A stretch of DNA of 55,753 nt from JBFWWP01 sp050246115. GTDB taxonomy: Bacteria > Planctomycetota > UBA8108 > UBA1146 > JAJFFE01. Positions 16,330-25,382 of the stretch are shown in pieces. Below the pieces are notes generated by a model, which was not told the origin of the DNA, did no database searches, and worked only from the letters and a program-made list of their open reading frames with translations. Where the stretch lies: the NCBI GenBank assembly GCA_050246115.1, contig JBFWWP010000035.1, positions 1 to 55,753 on the forward strand, read 5' to 3'. A program made the translations under genes and the position numbers. Position 1 is the first letter of the stretch. Every line of letters begins with the position of its first letter.

Positions 16330-19329
16330 ATGAAGTCCTTCTCGATTCTGATCACCGGCGCCGTTCTGGCTTTCAACCCGGTCGGCGCGCCGCCGCTGTG
16401 CGCCCAGGCGCAGTCTTCGGCCGCGGCAGCCTCTGCGCTCGCGAACGCGTTGACGGCACCGAGTCATGCGACTGCAACCGGAGCCCTACCGTTCGGCGCA
16501 ACGGTCCTGAATGGGCCCGTCGCCCTCGCGACCCTCGACGCGATCGACATCTGCTACGACGCGGGCGGCGCGGTCTTCGGCGTGCCCACGGTGTACGTGG
16601 TGGACCTGACCGGCGGCCAAACCTACCTGCACAACGCCGCGACCCTGGCACTCCTCGGCTCGATCCCGAATCCGCCGGGGAACCTGGTGACGGGGATTGC
16701 CACCAACGGGACCACACTCTACTGGGCGGTCGACAACCAACTCCGGACCAGCGCCATGAACGGCACGAACCCGCAACTCGTCGGGCCCCTCGCTGTCCCC
16801 GGTGCCGGCGGCCAGGTCGCGTGCATCACCCGCGCTCCGAACGGCGACCTGTGGGTGGTCGACAACGTGAACGATCACTACTCGCGCCATAGCAGTGTCA
16901 ACGGCGCGTTCCTGGGTGCCGTGGTGCCGAATCCTGCCGGCAGTGGGGCGTTCGGGAATGGCATCGCGTTCCGCGCCGATTGCGGGCTGTTGGCCGCCCC
17001 CCACGGCAGCCTCGGGTCCGGACAAGTGACGACGATCTCGCTGATGTCGACCTCCGGCATGGTGCTCGCGTCCAGCCCCGTGCAGACGCTGGGGTCCTTC
17101 ATCAACGGCATCGAGGCCGTCGCGGTATCGCCGAGTGCCGGCGTTCCATCGCTGTTCGTGATCGAGAACTTCACCAACTCGCTGTACGAAATCGCGGCCG
17201 TCAGCCCATGTCCGGTGGCACCCACGGACTGCCACTCGCCGGTCGCGGGCGGCCAGCGCTTTGCGTGGGTGGATCTACCGGCAGAGACCCGCACCAGCAC
17301 CCCTGGGTTGCCGATCGACTCCGTGTTCCCGACAACGACTTCCAACTTGTCGGTGGCCGGCGTGATGGCACCGATCGCGGACCTCGACTGCCGTGTGGAA
17401 CTCACCCACACCTTCGTCGGCGACCTCGACATCACGGTGTCGAAGCCCGCCGCCGGAATCACCGTGCAGCTCCACGACAGCGCCGGCACGAGCAGCGACG
17501 ACATCCACGTGGTGTACGACGATGAAGGGCGGTCCTCCGGAGCGCCGTTCTCCGCCGGCGACCGCATGCAGCCCGCAGGCGGAGCGCTCGGCGGCGCTGC
17601 GCTCGCGGACTTCGATGGCATCGACCCCAACGGGTCGTGGCAGCTGGCGGTCACGGACAACTTCGCTGGAGAGAACGGTACCCTCGTGGAATGGGAGTTG
17701 ATCTTCTCCCGCCCCCTCGCGATTCCCGACAACTTACCGGCCGGCACCGCTGCGCAGATCACGGTTCCCGCGAGCGCGACCGGTCAGATCGCCGACCTCG
17801 ACCTCGAGCTTGCCGTGACCCACCCGTCGATCGGCCAGCTCGTGATCGAGCTCACGTCTCCGCAAGGCACCACGGTCCGTGTACACAACGCCACGGGCGG
17901 CGCCAGCGCGAACTTGTCTGCGCGCTACGACGACTCGACGGCACTGGGCAGCTTCAACGACGGCTTCGGCAATCGTGTACCCGACGGACCGGGAGCGCTG
18001 CGGGACTTCGACCTCGAACCGCTCGCCGGGGACTGGACGCTGCAGCTCGCGGACAACGCCGCGGGCGCGGTCGGGTCGCTGACGAGTTTCGCGCTCCGCA
18101 TCTGCGACGTCGACTGCAGCGCACCGACCGGTGTGACCTGCTCGTCGTCGTGCACCACCGGTACGGTCTCGTTGGGTTGGTCGAATGGTCAGGGGTACAA
18201 CGAGGTTCGCATCCTGCGCAACGGGGTCCTGATCGCCACGCTGCCCGGATCCGCAACCAGTTTCCAAGACCCCGGCCTCGCCGCGGGTTCGTACGAGTAC
18301 GAGATCCGCGGCGACTGCAGCCCAGGCATCGGGGCGGCGACCTGTTTCGTACGCCATGCGCCGTTCGCTGGCCAGTCTCACTTCGTGTTCGCGGGAGAGC
18401 TTCCGTTCGGTTTGGTCGATAGCGTTTCGGCGCTGACCACTGCGCTCGTCGCGAACGCAGCGAATCCGCTCGTCATCGACGACCTTACGTATCCTTGCTT
18501 CAGCCAAGCGCCCGCGGACAGCGTCCTGTGGCTCTGCCTCGGCACCTTCCCGGACAACTACGTACTGACGCCAGCGGACGGAGTTCAACTCGTGAACCTG
18601 TCTGGCGTGGGAGTCTCGATCTACCTCGAGGGCGCCGATGTCTGGGGTTTCGACCCGATCACCGCCTTCGCCGATCACGACGGAGTCGAGAACGGCACCG
18701 CCCTAGACGGCAACGACGGCTTCGTCGCCATGAACGGACTTGCGTTCAGCGGCCTCGACCTGACGACGTTCGCGGGTGGCTATGAGCAGGATCAGGATGG
18801 CAGCGACTTCACCGATCGCCTACTCGCGACGGGCACGACCGCGATGGCGCCGGTCGACCTCGGCGGTTCGAACGCCGCCATCGTGTGGCGCGATGCGACC
18901 GAAAACTATGGTACGGGCGTGTTCTACGTGCCGACCGGAACCGCGGGCCGCGTTCTCAACCAGTCGTGGGAGTTCGGCGGTTACACCGGTAATGCTGTCG
19001 GACTCGCTGCGGAGTACCTGAGCGCTCTCGGCGGCGTTGCGGGACCGCCCAACTTCGTGCGAGGCAACGTGAACGCTGACAACAGCATTAACCTGCTCGA
19101 TGCGGTGACCATGCTCAGCTACTTGTTCATCCCCGGCTCCACCGTACCGCCGTGTCTGGATGCTGCGGACGTGAACGACGGCGGCACCGTCAACCTGCTC
19201 GACGCAGTCAACCTCCTCAGCTACCTGTTCATCCCCATGAGTCCGCCGCCGGCAGCGCCGTTTCCGAACTGTGGCCAGGACCCGAACCCGGACAACCTCG
19301 GGTGCGCGTCCTTCGCTCCGTGTCCGTGA
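16330..19329 (+). CDS. Secreted protein with two P domains and a dockerin-like tail
   Basis: The 999-residue protein has a signal peptide ending around PLCAQAQ, a GGAGAA ribosome-binding site before the ATG, and a 45-bp gap from the preceding gene. Residues about 40-290 look like a beta-propeller-type region with no motif I can name. Two proprotein-convertase-type P domains follow (about 298-461 and 462-595), each with the THxxxGDL/THxSIGQL...DFDG...GxWxLxxxDNxAGxxGxL pattern. A FnIII-like segment (about 596-667) and a LEGADVWGFDP-type domain (about 680-900) precede two dockerin-like repeats: NVNADNSINLLDAVTMLSYLF and DVNDGGTVNLLDAVNLLSYLF (about 910-970). No protease catalytic domain is present. 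Dockerin-like tails of this kind are common in planctomycete exported proteins, where their partner is unknown. Confidence 0.9.
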   Translation: MKSFSILITGAVLAFNPVGAPPLCAQAQSSAAAASALANALTAPSHATATGALPFGATVLNGPVALATLDAIDICYDAGGAVFGVPTVYVVDLTGGQTYLHNAATLALLGSIPNPPGNLVTGIATNGTTLYWAVDNQLRTSAMNGTNPQLVGPLAVPGAGGQVACITRAPNGDLWVVDNVNDHYSRHSSVNGAFLGAVVPNPAGSGAFGNGIAFRADCGLLAAPHGSLGSGQVTTISLMSTSGMVLASSPVQTLGSFINGIEAVAVSPSAGVPSLFVIENFTNSLYEIAAVSPCPVAPTDCHSPVAGGQRFAWVDLPAETRTSTPGLPIDSVFPTTTSNLSVAGVMAPIADLDCRVELTHTFVGDLDITVSKPAAGITVQLHDSAGTSSDDIHVVYDDEGRSSGAPFSAGDRMQPAGGALGGAALADFDGIDPNGSWQLAVTDNFAGENGTLVEWELIFSRPLAIPDNLPAGTAAQITVPASATGQIADLDLELAVTHPSIGQLVIELTSPQGTTVRVHNATGGASANLSARYDDSTALGSFNDGFGNRVPDGPGALRDFDLEPLAGDWTLQLADNAAGAVGSLTSFALRICDVDCSAPTGVTCSSSCTTGTVSLGWSNGQGYNEVRILRNGVLIATLPGSATSFQDPGLAAGSYEYEIRGDCSPGIGAATCFVRHAPFAGQSHFVFAGELPFGLVDSVSALTTALVANAANPLVIDDLTYPCFSQAPADSVLWLCLGTFPDNYVLTPADGVQLVNLSGVGVSIYLEGADVWGFDPITAFADHDGVENGTALDGNDGFVAMNGLAFSGLDLTTFAGGYEQDQDGSDFTDRLLATGTTAMAPVDLGGSNAAIVWRDATENYGTGVFYVPTGTAGRVLNQSWEFGGYTGNAVGLAAEYLSALGGVAGPPNFVRGNVNADNSINLLDAVTMLSYLFIPGSTVPPCLDAADVNDGGTVNLLDAVNLLSYLFIPMSPPPAAPFPNCGQDPNPDNLGCASFAPCP

Positions 19330-19339
19330 GGCTCGAGGT

Positions 19340-20704
19340 CTACTGCGTGCCCAAAATGGCTTCGAGGTTCCAAAGCAGGTAGAGCGGCAGCGCGAGGAGT
19401 TCGTAACGAACGGGATCACCCTGCGTCGTCTTCAGATCGACAGTTGAGAGCGAGGGTGGGTTTCGGTCAGCGCGAATGGCGAAGTCGAGTCGTTTGTCCG
19501 ACATGAACTGATGCAGGCTCTTCATGGCGCCCGATCGTCCGGCTTTCAGTTCCAAAGGGATCACTCGCCCCATCGCTTGAAGCACGTGGTCGACCTCGCC
19601 GGGCCTTCCGCCTTCGCGCCGCCAGTAGTAGAGAGTCGCTTCCTGGTGCGGGTCGCACAGGAGTCGAAGCTGCTGCGCGGCGAGCTGTTCGGTCAGTCGC
19701 GCCCTCAACTCTGGGACGAGGGCGTCCCACTTGGGGAAGATGGAGCCCGCCGGAGTACCGAGGAGAGGATGCAGCAGCCCGACGTCGAGGAGCACCGCCT
19801 TGCGTGATGTATCCTTGGCTTCCGCTCCGAGGGGTATTCCGTTGGCGGCCGTGTACCTGACAACCGTCGTCAGCTGAGCCGCTGTGAGCAGCTCCAGTGC
19901 GCGCTTGGCTTGGTGCTGTTTGACCCCGACGTCCGCGCGCGCGTAGACGAACTTGCTCCCGATCGAACCCGCTATCGAGCTCAGCACGAGGTCCAGCACC
20001 CCGCGGTCGATCCGACCGGCGTACTTCGCGAAGTCGGCACGAAAGGTGGCGAGAAGCTCACTCTGCATCGATCGGACCTCGCTCGGTAGGCGCGAGTCGA
20101 CGTCTGCGGCAACGACGGCTGGCATCCCTCCCACCATGGCGTAGCGATCGAACCACTCGAGAGCTGTGTCATGGGCCGCCGGTGACAACTCCAGGCCGGG
20201 TCGCCAACCTTCGAGACGCGCGAGGAGGGACACCTGCCCGTGCGCCTCGAGAAACTCAGCGAACGACAGCGGCTCGATCCGGCGGAAACTGATCCGTCCG
20301 ACCGGCATGCTGAAGGCGTGATCAGCAAGCGTAAACTCGAGGAGTGATCCGGCGGCCACCACGGGAAGTTCGGGGACACCCTCATAGAACCAGCGGAGTT
20401 TGGCCAGTAGCTCGCCGGCTGCTTGGATCTCGTCGAGGAACAGCAGATGGCTCTTGGGCGACACTCGGTGTCCCAGGTGGAGTGACAACTCGCCCAGGAT
20501 CTGATTCGGGTCGTTCGACGCGAACCACCGAGCCAGGGCCGGATCCCGCTCGAAGTTGAGCTCGACCAGCGAGCGTCCGGAGCGTTCCGCCAGGTCGCGG
20601 ACGAGCCACGTCTTCCCGACCTGGCGGGCACCCCGGAGAACCAGCGGGCGCCGGTTCTCGTGCTGAATCCACCGCTCCAAGTCGCTCGCAACGCGTCTTT
20701 TCAT
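19340..20704 (-). CDS. AAA-family ATPase with DUF4143 C-terminal domain
   Basis: From the ATG at 20704 the protein has about 454 residues. It shows Walker A GARQVGKT (25-32), Walker B LLFLDEIQ (87-94), and the SLLEFTL...GRISFRR..PLSFAEFL pattern typical of this family (about 135-165), followed by a DUF4143-type half with a restriction-endonuclease-like DWR/ELKAG-type end (RREGGRPGEVDHVLQ, VIPLELKAGRSGAMKSL). These are widespread stand-alone ATPases of uncertain role, sometimes linked to mobile or toxin-antitoxin-like contexts. An upstream in-frame extension to 20803 would run through the palindromes and lacks a ribosome-binding site, so I rejected it. The stop lies only 10 bp from the stop of the convergent P-domain gene. 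Confidence 0.9.
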   Translation of the reverse strand: MKRRVASDLERWIQHENRRPLVLRGARQVGKTWLVRDLAERSGRSLVELNFERDPALARWFASNDPNQILGELSLHLGHRVSPKSHLLFLDEIQAAGELLAKLRWFYEGVPELPVVAAGSLLEFTLADHAFSMPVGRISFRRIEPLSFAEFLEAHGQVSLLARLEGWRPGLELSPAAHDTALEWFDRYAMVGGMPAVVAADVDSRLPSEVRSMQSELLATFRADFAKYAGRIDRGVLDLVLSSIAGSIGSKFVYARADVGVKQHQAKRALELLTAAQLTTVVRYTAANGIPLGAEAKDTSRKAVLLDVGLLHPLLGTPAGSIFPKWDALVPELRARLTEQLAAQQLRLLCDPHQEATLYYWRREGGRPGEVDHVLQAMGRVIPLELKAGRSGAMKSLHQFMSDKRLDFAIRADRNPPSLSTVDLKTTQGDPVRYELLALPLYLLWNLEAILGTQ

Positions 20705-20718
20705 CGGCGTGACTTTAG

Positions 20719-20767
20719 ATTCAACGCGTTGCTTTCGCAATCTACCTATAGAAACAACGCGTTGAAT
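20719..20767. promoter_or_regulatory. Paired perfect palindromes upstream of the DUF4143 ATPase gene
   Basis: CAACGCGTTG, itself a 10-bp palindrome, occurs at 20722-20731 and 20755-20764. The flanks extend this to a 13-bp inverted pair, ATTCAACGCGTTG (20719-20731) and CAACGCGTTGAAT (20755-20767). They bracket an AT-richer core reading TATAGGTAGATT on the minus strand, just upstream of the ATPase start at 20704. The arrangement looks like a promoter with two operator half-sites, plausibly autoregulatory. Confidence 0.65.
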
Positions 20768-20934
20768 TCGTCGTCGAATCGCCGGAACCGCTCCTGCTCC
20801 CACCCGGACTAATGGACATAACGGCCTATTTCACCGGAACTTAAGCCTTGAGCATCCCCTCCCCGCGGGGGTCCGTTGAGAAGTCAACCGACTCGATCGG
20901 GGTGCCCGGGTCGCGCGACCCAGCGGCCCGGCGA

Positions 20935-22371
20935 TCAGACCTTGCCGGTCCGCGGCGAAGGGACCGCGCGGTCGAACTCGAACGGCACTCGGCGCGCGGG
21001 GTAGGTCTCGTCTTCGCCGCCGAGGAAGCGTCGTGCGGTCTCATCCAGTTCGGGGAAGTAGCTGTGGGACGCACCTTCGACGATGACATGTTGACCCTGC
21101 CTGAAGTGCGCGAGGACCGCCTCCGCGTTGGACGCCGGGGTCCGGCCGTCGAGCGAGCCACTCAGGAGCAGCGTCGGGGTGGCGGCTCGAACCGGGGAGC
21201 GATAGTCCGGTCCGAGGTCGGGGGCGCCAAGCGCTTCAGCGACGTACGGGAATGGCAAGTTGAAGACATCCCCCAGAAGTGCGTCCGGCGCTTGTTCGCG
21301 AATGAGTTCCTGCCGTTCCGGCGAGACGCCCGAGGCCGCGTCCATGACCAGCGACATCGCCGACGGCAGGAAGGCTTGGCGACGTTCGCGAGCATCGACC
21401 GCGATCGCACCGAAGTTGCCTGAGCGAAACTCGTCGAAGATGCGCGGCAAGGCTCGGATCATGCGAATGCTGCCGAGGGCTTCGGAGAGGTACAACTGGT
21501 AGTCGAACGCGCCCAGGACGACGTCGCGGGCCTCATTGCCCGAACCGTCGATCGGCGCGGGAACGACACGGGGCTCGCGATGCAGGGCTTCCCGAGTCTC
21601 CTGCATCAAGGTCAGCAAGTCGTCAGCCCGGTCGCTGGTTCCAGCAGCCTGGCGCGCGAGCTCATTGATGTGTGCGAAGTGGCGCTCGGTGTTGGCCGGC
21701 AGCTTGTGAGTGTCGTCGGGCCCTTCCACGAGCCCGAGCACCGCGCGGTGCACGCGCGACTCATGGCGCCGCAAGATCGCGAGCCCGAGGTGCGAACCGT
21801 AGCTCAGGCCGTAAAGGCTCACTCGCTCGACACCCAACGCACGCCGTAGATCATCGACATCGTCGGCACTCTGGGTCGACGTGTAGCCGGCGAGATCGGT
21901 CCCCCGCTCTTCCCAGAACGTACGGAGCGCGCGTGCGCGCTGGACGGCGACGTCGATGAACCGGTCGCGGTCGACCGGGTCGTCGAGTGGGAGATCCCAA
22001 CGTTCGCTCGAATCGAGACAAGGGCGCGACAACCCCACCCCGCGCTGATCCAAGGCAATCACATCGGCGACCTTGGACAGCTCGAGGAACAGCCCCGGGA
22101 TGCGCTGTGCCACGCGAATCCCGGAAGCCCCCGGCCCGCCGGCCAGGAACACGATCGGAGGCCCGGGGCGCTCGGTCCGGGCGCGGAAGCGGGCGAACGC
22201 GAGTTCGATCCAGCGCGAATCGTCCCGCTCACGATTCTCCGGAACCGTGAGCCGCCCATACTCGACGGCGTGTCGATTGCGGCCGCCGTCCACCGTGAGC
22301 ACTCCCGGGTGCATGTGGAGGGCGCAACCTCCGCGGGACGACGGGGCGTCAACCGGCTGGCGTGTGTTCAT
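20935..22371 (-). CDS. Alpha/beta-hydrolase of the prolyl/tripeptidyl aminopeptidase type
   Basis: From the ATG at 22371 the product has 478 residues; a TTG 60 bp upstream is possible. It shows the oxyanion-hole motif LAGGPGASG (77-84), ALDQRGVGLS (106-115), the nucleophile elbow GLSYGSH with Ser190, and C-terminal LSGSLDGRTP and EGASHSYFPE segments that supply the acid and the catalytic His. The late LLLSGSLDGRTPASNAE pattern is that of the TAP-like C-terminal region. The likely reaction is release of N-terminal residues from peptides. No convincing signal peptide is seen with this start, so a cytoplasmic location is more likely. It lies upstream of, and on the same strand as, the DUF4143 ATPase, separated by 230 bp with its own regulatory repeats. 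Confidence 0.85.
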   Translation of the reverse strand: MNTRQPVDAPSSRGGCALHMHPGVLTVDGGRNRHAVEYGRLTVPENRERDDSRWIELAFARFRARTERPGPPIVFLAGGPGASGIRVAQRIPGLFLELSKVADVIALDQRGVGLSRPCLDSSERWDLPLDDPVDRDRFIDVAVQRARALRTFWEERGTDLAGYTSTQSADDVDDLRRALGVERVSLYGLSYGSHLGLAILRRHESRVHRAVLGLVEGPDDTHKLPANTERHFAHINELARQAAGTSDRADDLLTLMQETREALHREPRVVPAPIDGSGNEARDVVLGAFDYQLYLSEALGSIRMIRALPRIFDEFRSGNFGAIAVDARERRQAFLPSAMSLVMDAASGVSPERQELIREQAPDALLGDVFNLPFPYVAEALGAPDLGPDYRSPVRAATPTLLLSGSLDGRTPASNAEAVLAHFRQGQHVIVEGASHSYFPELDETARRFLGGEDETYPARRVPFEFDRAVPSPRTGKV

Positions 22372-22616
22372 GGCATCCAGAATAGGGAAAGCGCGCGCCC
22401 ATACAAGCAGCCGGCGCGACTTCCGAGGCAAGGCGAGCCCGTGTCGTGCCGAAACAATGGACGGAGCTCGCGTGCCGGCGATACGCGGCCTGCCCGTAGC
22501 GGTCGGCCGACGCGACAGGACGTGGCAGCAAGGGCCACGAGCGCCCGCCGGAGAAAGCCTGGGCCCCGGGCCAGCGCGGCTGCACGGAGTCTGAACCCAT
22601 TGGGAGAGCGAGCGCC

Positions 22617-23423
22617 TTGAAACCCAGCTACCTCAAGTACTACGACAAGATCTCGTCCCTGGCCCCGTTCGCCTTCTTGCGCGACGCCCTGTTCGCACGG
22701 TCCAAGGTGCGCAAGCTCTCGCTCGCGAATCGGCAGCGCGACTATGCTCGGCTGCAGAGCGACCCACGGCTTCTCGCGCTGCATCGGCAGTTGAACCGCA
22801 CACTGCTGGCAGCGAACGAGCAATGGTCGAGCTACGACTATGGGGAAGGCTACTTCTATCAGGGGTTCGATGAGATCGGGGTCACCGGGCTCCGCAACAC
22901 GCGCGAGCGCCTCGCGCAGATGCAACTGCACGAGCGCCTGCGTGGACTCTCGGTCCTCGAGATCGGCTGCAACGCCGGGTTTCTCTCGTTGTCGATCGCC
23001 CGGGTCGCGCGCCAGGTCGTCGCTTTCGACTTGAACCCGCACCTCGTCGATATCGGCATCGCGGCCGCGCGCCATCTCGGGCTCGGCAACGTCGACTTCC
23101 GCGTCGGCGCCTTCGAGGAGCTCGCCTTCGACACGCCCTTCGATGCGGTGCTGTCGTTCGCGAACCACTCGACCTACGACGGGAACACCCACCAAGACAT
23201 CGCGCACTTCTTCACGCGCTGCCATGAGTTGACGAGGCCCGGCGGGCTGTTTCTCTTCGAGTCTCACCCCCCGGCTTACGAGGGCGCCGGCCTCGACAAG
23301 GTGCTCGAGGTCCTGTCCGGTCTCTTCACCGTCGAAGAGCGTCGGGTACTCGCGTACGGCAGCTTCTTGGATACCGGCCGCACCTTCGTCGTCGCCCGTC
23401 GGCCTGGCGGTCGCGCTCCCTGA
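22617..23423 (+). CDS. Class I SAM-dependent methyltransferase
   Basis: The 268-residue protein starts at a TTG supported by GGGAGAG eight bases upstream (22602-22608). The SAM-binding motif I VLEIGCNAGFLSLS is at 113-126, followed by VVAFDLNPHLVDIG (motif II, 135-147) and an acidic/aromatic region after FRVGAFEELAF. Residues 1-60 are helical and basic and may bind substrate. The FLFESHPP segment late in the protein is typical of methyltransferases acting on small molecules or glycans. It is the first gene of a probable three-gene operon with a tiny membrane protein and a membrane sulfatase-like protein, suggesting a role in modifying an envelope component, though the substrate is unknown. 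Confidence 0.88.
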   Translation: MKPSYLKYYDKISSLAPFAFLRDALFARSKVRKLSLANRQRDYARLQSDPRLLALHRQLNRTLLAANEQWSSYDYGEGYFYQGFDEIGVTGLRNTRERLAQMQLHERLRGLSVLEIGCNAGFLSLSIARVARQVVAFDLNPHLVDIGIAAARHLGLGNVDFRVGAFEELAFDTPFDAVLSFANHSTYDGNTHQDIAHFFTRCHELTRPGGLFLFESHPPAYEGAGLDKVLEVLSGLFTVEERRVLAYGSFLDTGRTFVVARRPGGRAP

Positions 23424-23517
23424 GTCGTCGAGACTCGCGGGACAATCCGCGCTCAAGCCGCCCGTGTCCGTGCCGATAATGTCCGTGGGAGGGTCCATCG
23501 ATGCCCGAGGTGAATCC

Positions 23518-23700
23518 ATGGAGCCGTTCGTCGTGCTGAGTTACTTGGAACCTGGGTCGGGGTCGATCCTGATCCAGACGGTCCTCGCGATGGTGTTCAG
23601 TGCCGCCTTCTTCCTGAGGCGCTGGCTGTCGCTGTTGTTCACGCCGATTCGCAGCTTGTTTCGGCGCAAGACGACACCCGGGCACCGCGACCCGGCGTAG
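23518..23700 (+). CDS. Tiny membrane protein with YLEPGSGS motif
   Basis: I start at the ATG at 23518, which has GAGGTGA close upstream; an earlier in-frame ATG at 23464 exists. The 60-residue product contains SYLEPGSGSILIQTVLAM followed by a hydrophobic segment and a basic tail (RSLFRRK). From memory, short proteins with a Y[IL][DE]PG[ST]GS-ILLQ start are widespread and often sit beside alkaline-phosphatase/sulfatase superfamily genes, exactly as here. One membrane helix is likely, with the basic tail cytoplasmic. Function is unknown; it ends 26 bp before the sulfatase-like gene. Confidence 0.72.
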   Translation: MEPFVVLSYLEPGSGSILIQTVLAMVFSAAFFLRRWLSLLFTPIRSLFRRKTTPGHRDPA

Positions 23701-23726
23701 CTTGGAGAGTATCAGGAGGGACTGAC

Positions 23727-25382
23727 GTGCCACTGCTTCCGCAGCTGCGGCTCGAGCCGCTGAGACGATTGCGCGCCTTGGTGGCGCGACGATCTCGATC
23801 GTGGTATGGCCCTCACCCGCAACCACGACGCCTCCGCGTGCGGGCCCTCTATAGCTTTCAGTTCGCGTTCCTCCTGTTCCTACCGTACCTGCACATCCTC
23901 ACCGATGGCCACAACCGGCTCATGCTCGGGTTCAGCCTACGGGGCCTACTGCAGATCTACGCGGTAATGACTGGAACGGCGCTGACGTTCCTCGCCGGTC
24001 ATGTTGCGCTCGGGTTCGTCGTGGGCGCGTTGCCCTCGAAGTGGCGGGGGTTCGCGCATCGAGTCTGCCTCGGACCGCTCTTCGCTTTCGGGGCCTGCGC
24101 GGCCGCGTACCTGCTCCTCATTCACTTGCCGTGGAGCGATCCGGACGCGGCGCTTGCGGGCTACCACTCGCACTTCAAGTGGATCTGGGCCTCGGTCGCA
24201 CTCGGCGTGATCAGCTGGCCCATGCTCTGGCGCGCCTTCGTTGGCGTCGGCGAACGGCTGCTCCAGCTCCTGATCCCGCTGCCGCTGATCCTACTGCTGC
24301 ACCTTCAGGGCTACCCGGCGATCAGTGGCCCTCCGACCCCGCCACCGTTCGAGGCCGACTCATCGAATGGAACCACCCCGGCGAACGGCGACGGTGGTGC
24401 CAACCCTGGCTCCAACCTTGGCTCCAACCTTGGCGCCGGGCTGGCCACCGGGCCGACCTACATCTTCATCTTCGACGAGTGGGACCGCCTGGAGACTTTT
24501 GGCAAGGGACCGGTCGCCGAGCGCTTCCCGCACCTGGCCGAGTTGCTCGCGACCAGCACGTCGTTCGCAGCAGCCACCTCCACCAGCAACATGACGCTGC
24601 ATTCGATCCCGGCGATCCTCTTCCAAACCCAATCTGAGGTGAAGATCGACGATCGCGGCTCGACTTGGTTCGCAGCCGAGGGAGACTGGCAGCCCTCTAC
24701 GGCTCACGAATCGCTGTTCGCGCGACTCGCACCCGCAGGCGCTCCCCGCTGGCTGATCGGGCGCGACGTACCGTACTCGATCCTGCTGGGCGACCAAGTC
24801 GACTGGGTCGACCAGATGCCGTACGACACCGGGCAGTATCTTGGCCTTGGGGAAATGGTGCGTGCGCACCTCTTCAAAGCCTCGTTCTATGGTCGTTTCC
24901 CGTTCCACCGACTGCTGGGGCTCCAGCACTACCCAGCCGACTTTGCCCTGCAATCGCTCACCCGCCAGCACGGTCTCACGTTGAGGTGCATCGAGCACGG
25001 CGGGCCGCGACTGGTCGCCGTGTTTCACTACCTGCTCCCGCACAACCCGTTTCACTACACACGCCACGGGGTGCGTCCCGACTATCGCACCGCCCACGTG
25101 GACCCGGCCGCGGGGTACGAGGGCAACCTCCAGTACCTCGATACCGTGATCGGGCAGCTGGTGGCCGAGATTCGCCGGGCCGGGCACTGGGACTCGTGCA
25201 CGCTCGTCCTGACCTCGGATCACGGAACCGACGCGCCCGGGACCCATGACCGGCGACTCGAGGTTCCGCTGATCGTCAAGCTCCCGCAGCAGCGCGAGGC
25301 TCGCGTCGTTCACGAGCCCATTCGGACCACGGAGTTCGTCGCGTGGATCGAGCGAAACGTCGGCAAGACCGCCGGCGACTGA
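23727..25382 (+). CDS. Membrane-anchored sulfatase/phosphatase-superfamily protein
   Basis: The GTG at 23727 is preceded by AGGAGGG (23714-23720). The 551-residue protein has about five membrane helices in residues 40-196, a Pro/Gly/Asn linker (200-241), then an alkaline-phosphatase-like catalytic half beginning TYIFIFDEWDR (244-254). SNMTLHSIPAIL (287-298) occupies the nucleophile region with Thr290 rather than a formylglycine-forming Cys, so it resembles LtaS/phosphoethanolamine-transferase relatives more than classical sulfatases. LTSDHGTDAPGTHDRRLEVPLIV near the C-terminus supplies the metal ligands and closing motif. A likely role is transfer or removal of a charged group on an envelope glycan or lipid. 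The linker contains a small duplicated Gly-Ser-Asn-Leu unit. Confidence 0.85.
   Translation: MPLLPQLRLEPLRRLRALVARRSRSWYGPHPQPRRLRVRALYSFQFAFLLFLPYLHILTDGHNRLMLGFSLRGLLQIYAVMTGTALTFLAGHVALGFVVGALPSKWRGFAHRVCLGPLFAFGACAAAYLLLIHLPWSDPDAALAGYHSHFKWIWASVALGVISWPMLWRAFVGVGERLLQLLIPLPLILLLHLQGYPAISGPPTPPPFEADSSNGTTPANGDGGANPGSNLGSNLGAGLATGPTYIFIFDEWDRLETFGKGPVAERFPHLAELLATSTSFAAATSTSNMTLHSIPAILFQTQSEVKIDDRGSTWFAAEGDWQPSTAHESLFARLAPAGAPRWLIGRDVPYSILLGDQVDWVDQMPYDTGQYLGLGEMVRAHLFKASFYGRFPFHRLLGLQHYPADFALQSLTRQHGLTLRCIEHGGPRLVAVFHYLLPHNPFHYTRHGVRPDYRTAHVDPAAGYEGNLQYLDTVIGQLVAEIRRAGHWDSCTLVLTSDHGTDAPGTHDRRLEVPLIVKLPQQREARVVHEPIRTTEFVAWIERNVGKTAGD

Noticed and set aside
20861..20870. CCCCGCGGGG palindrome after the alpha/beta-hydrolase gene as a terminator
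   Set aside because: There is no loop and no T-run on the minus strand, so it does not fit an intrinsic terminator.
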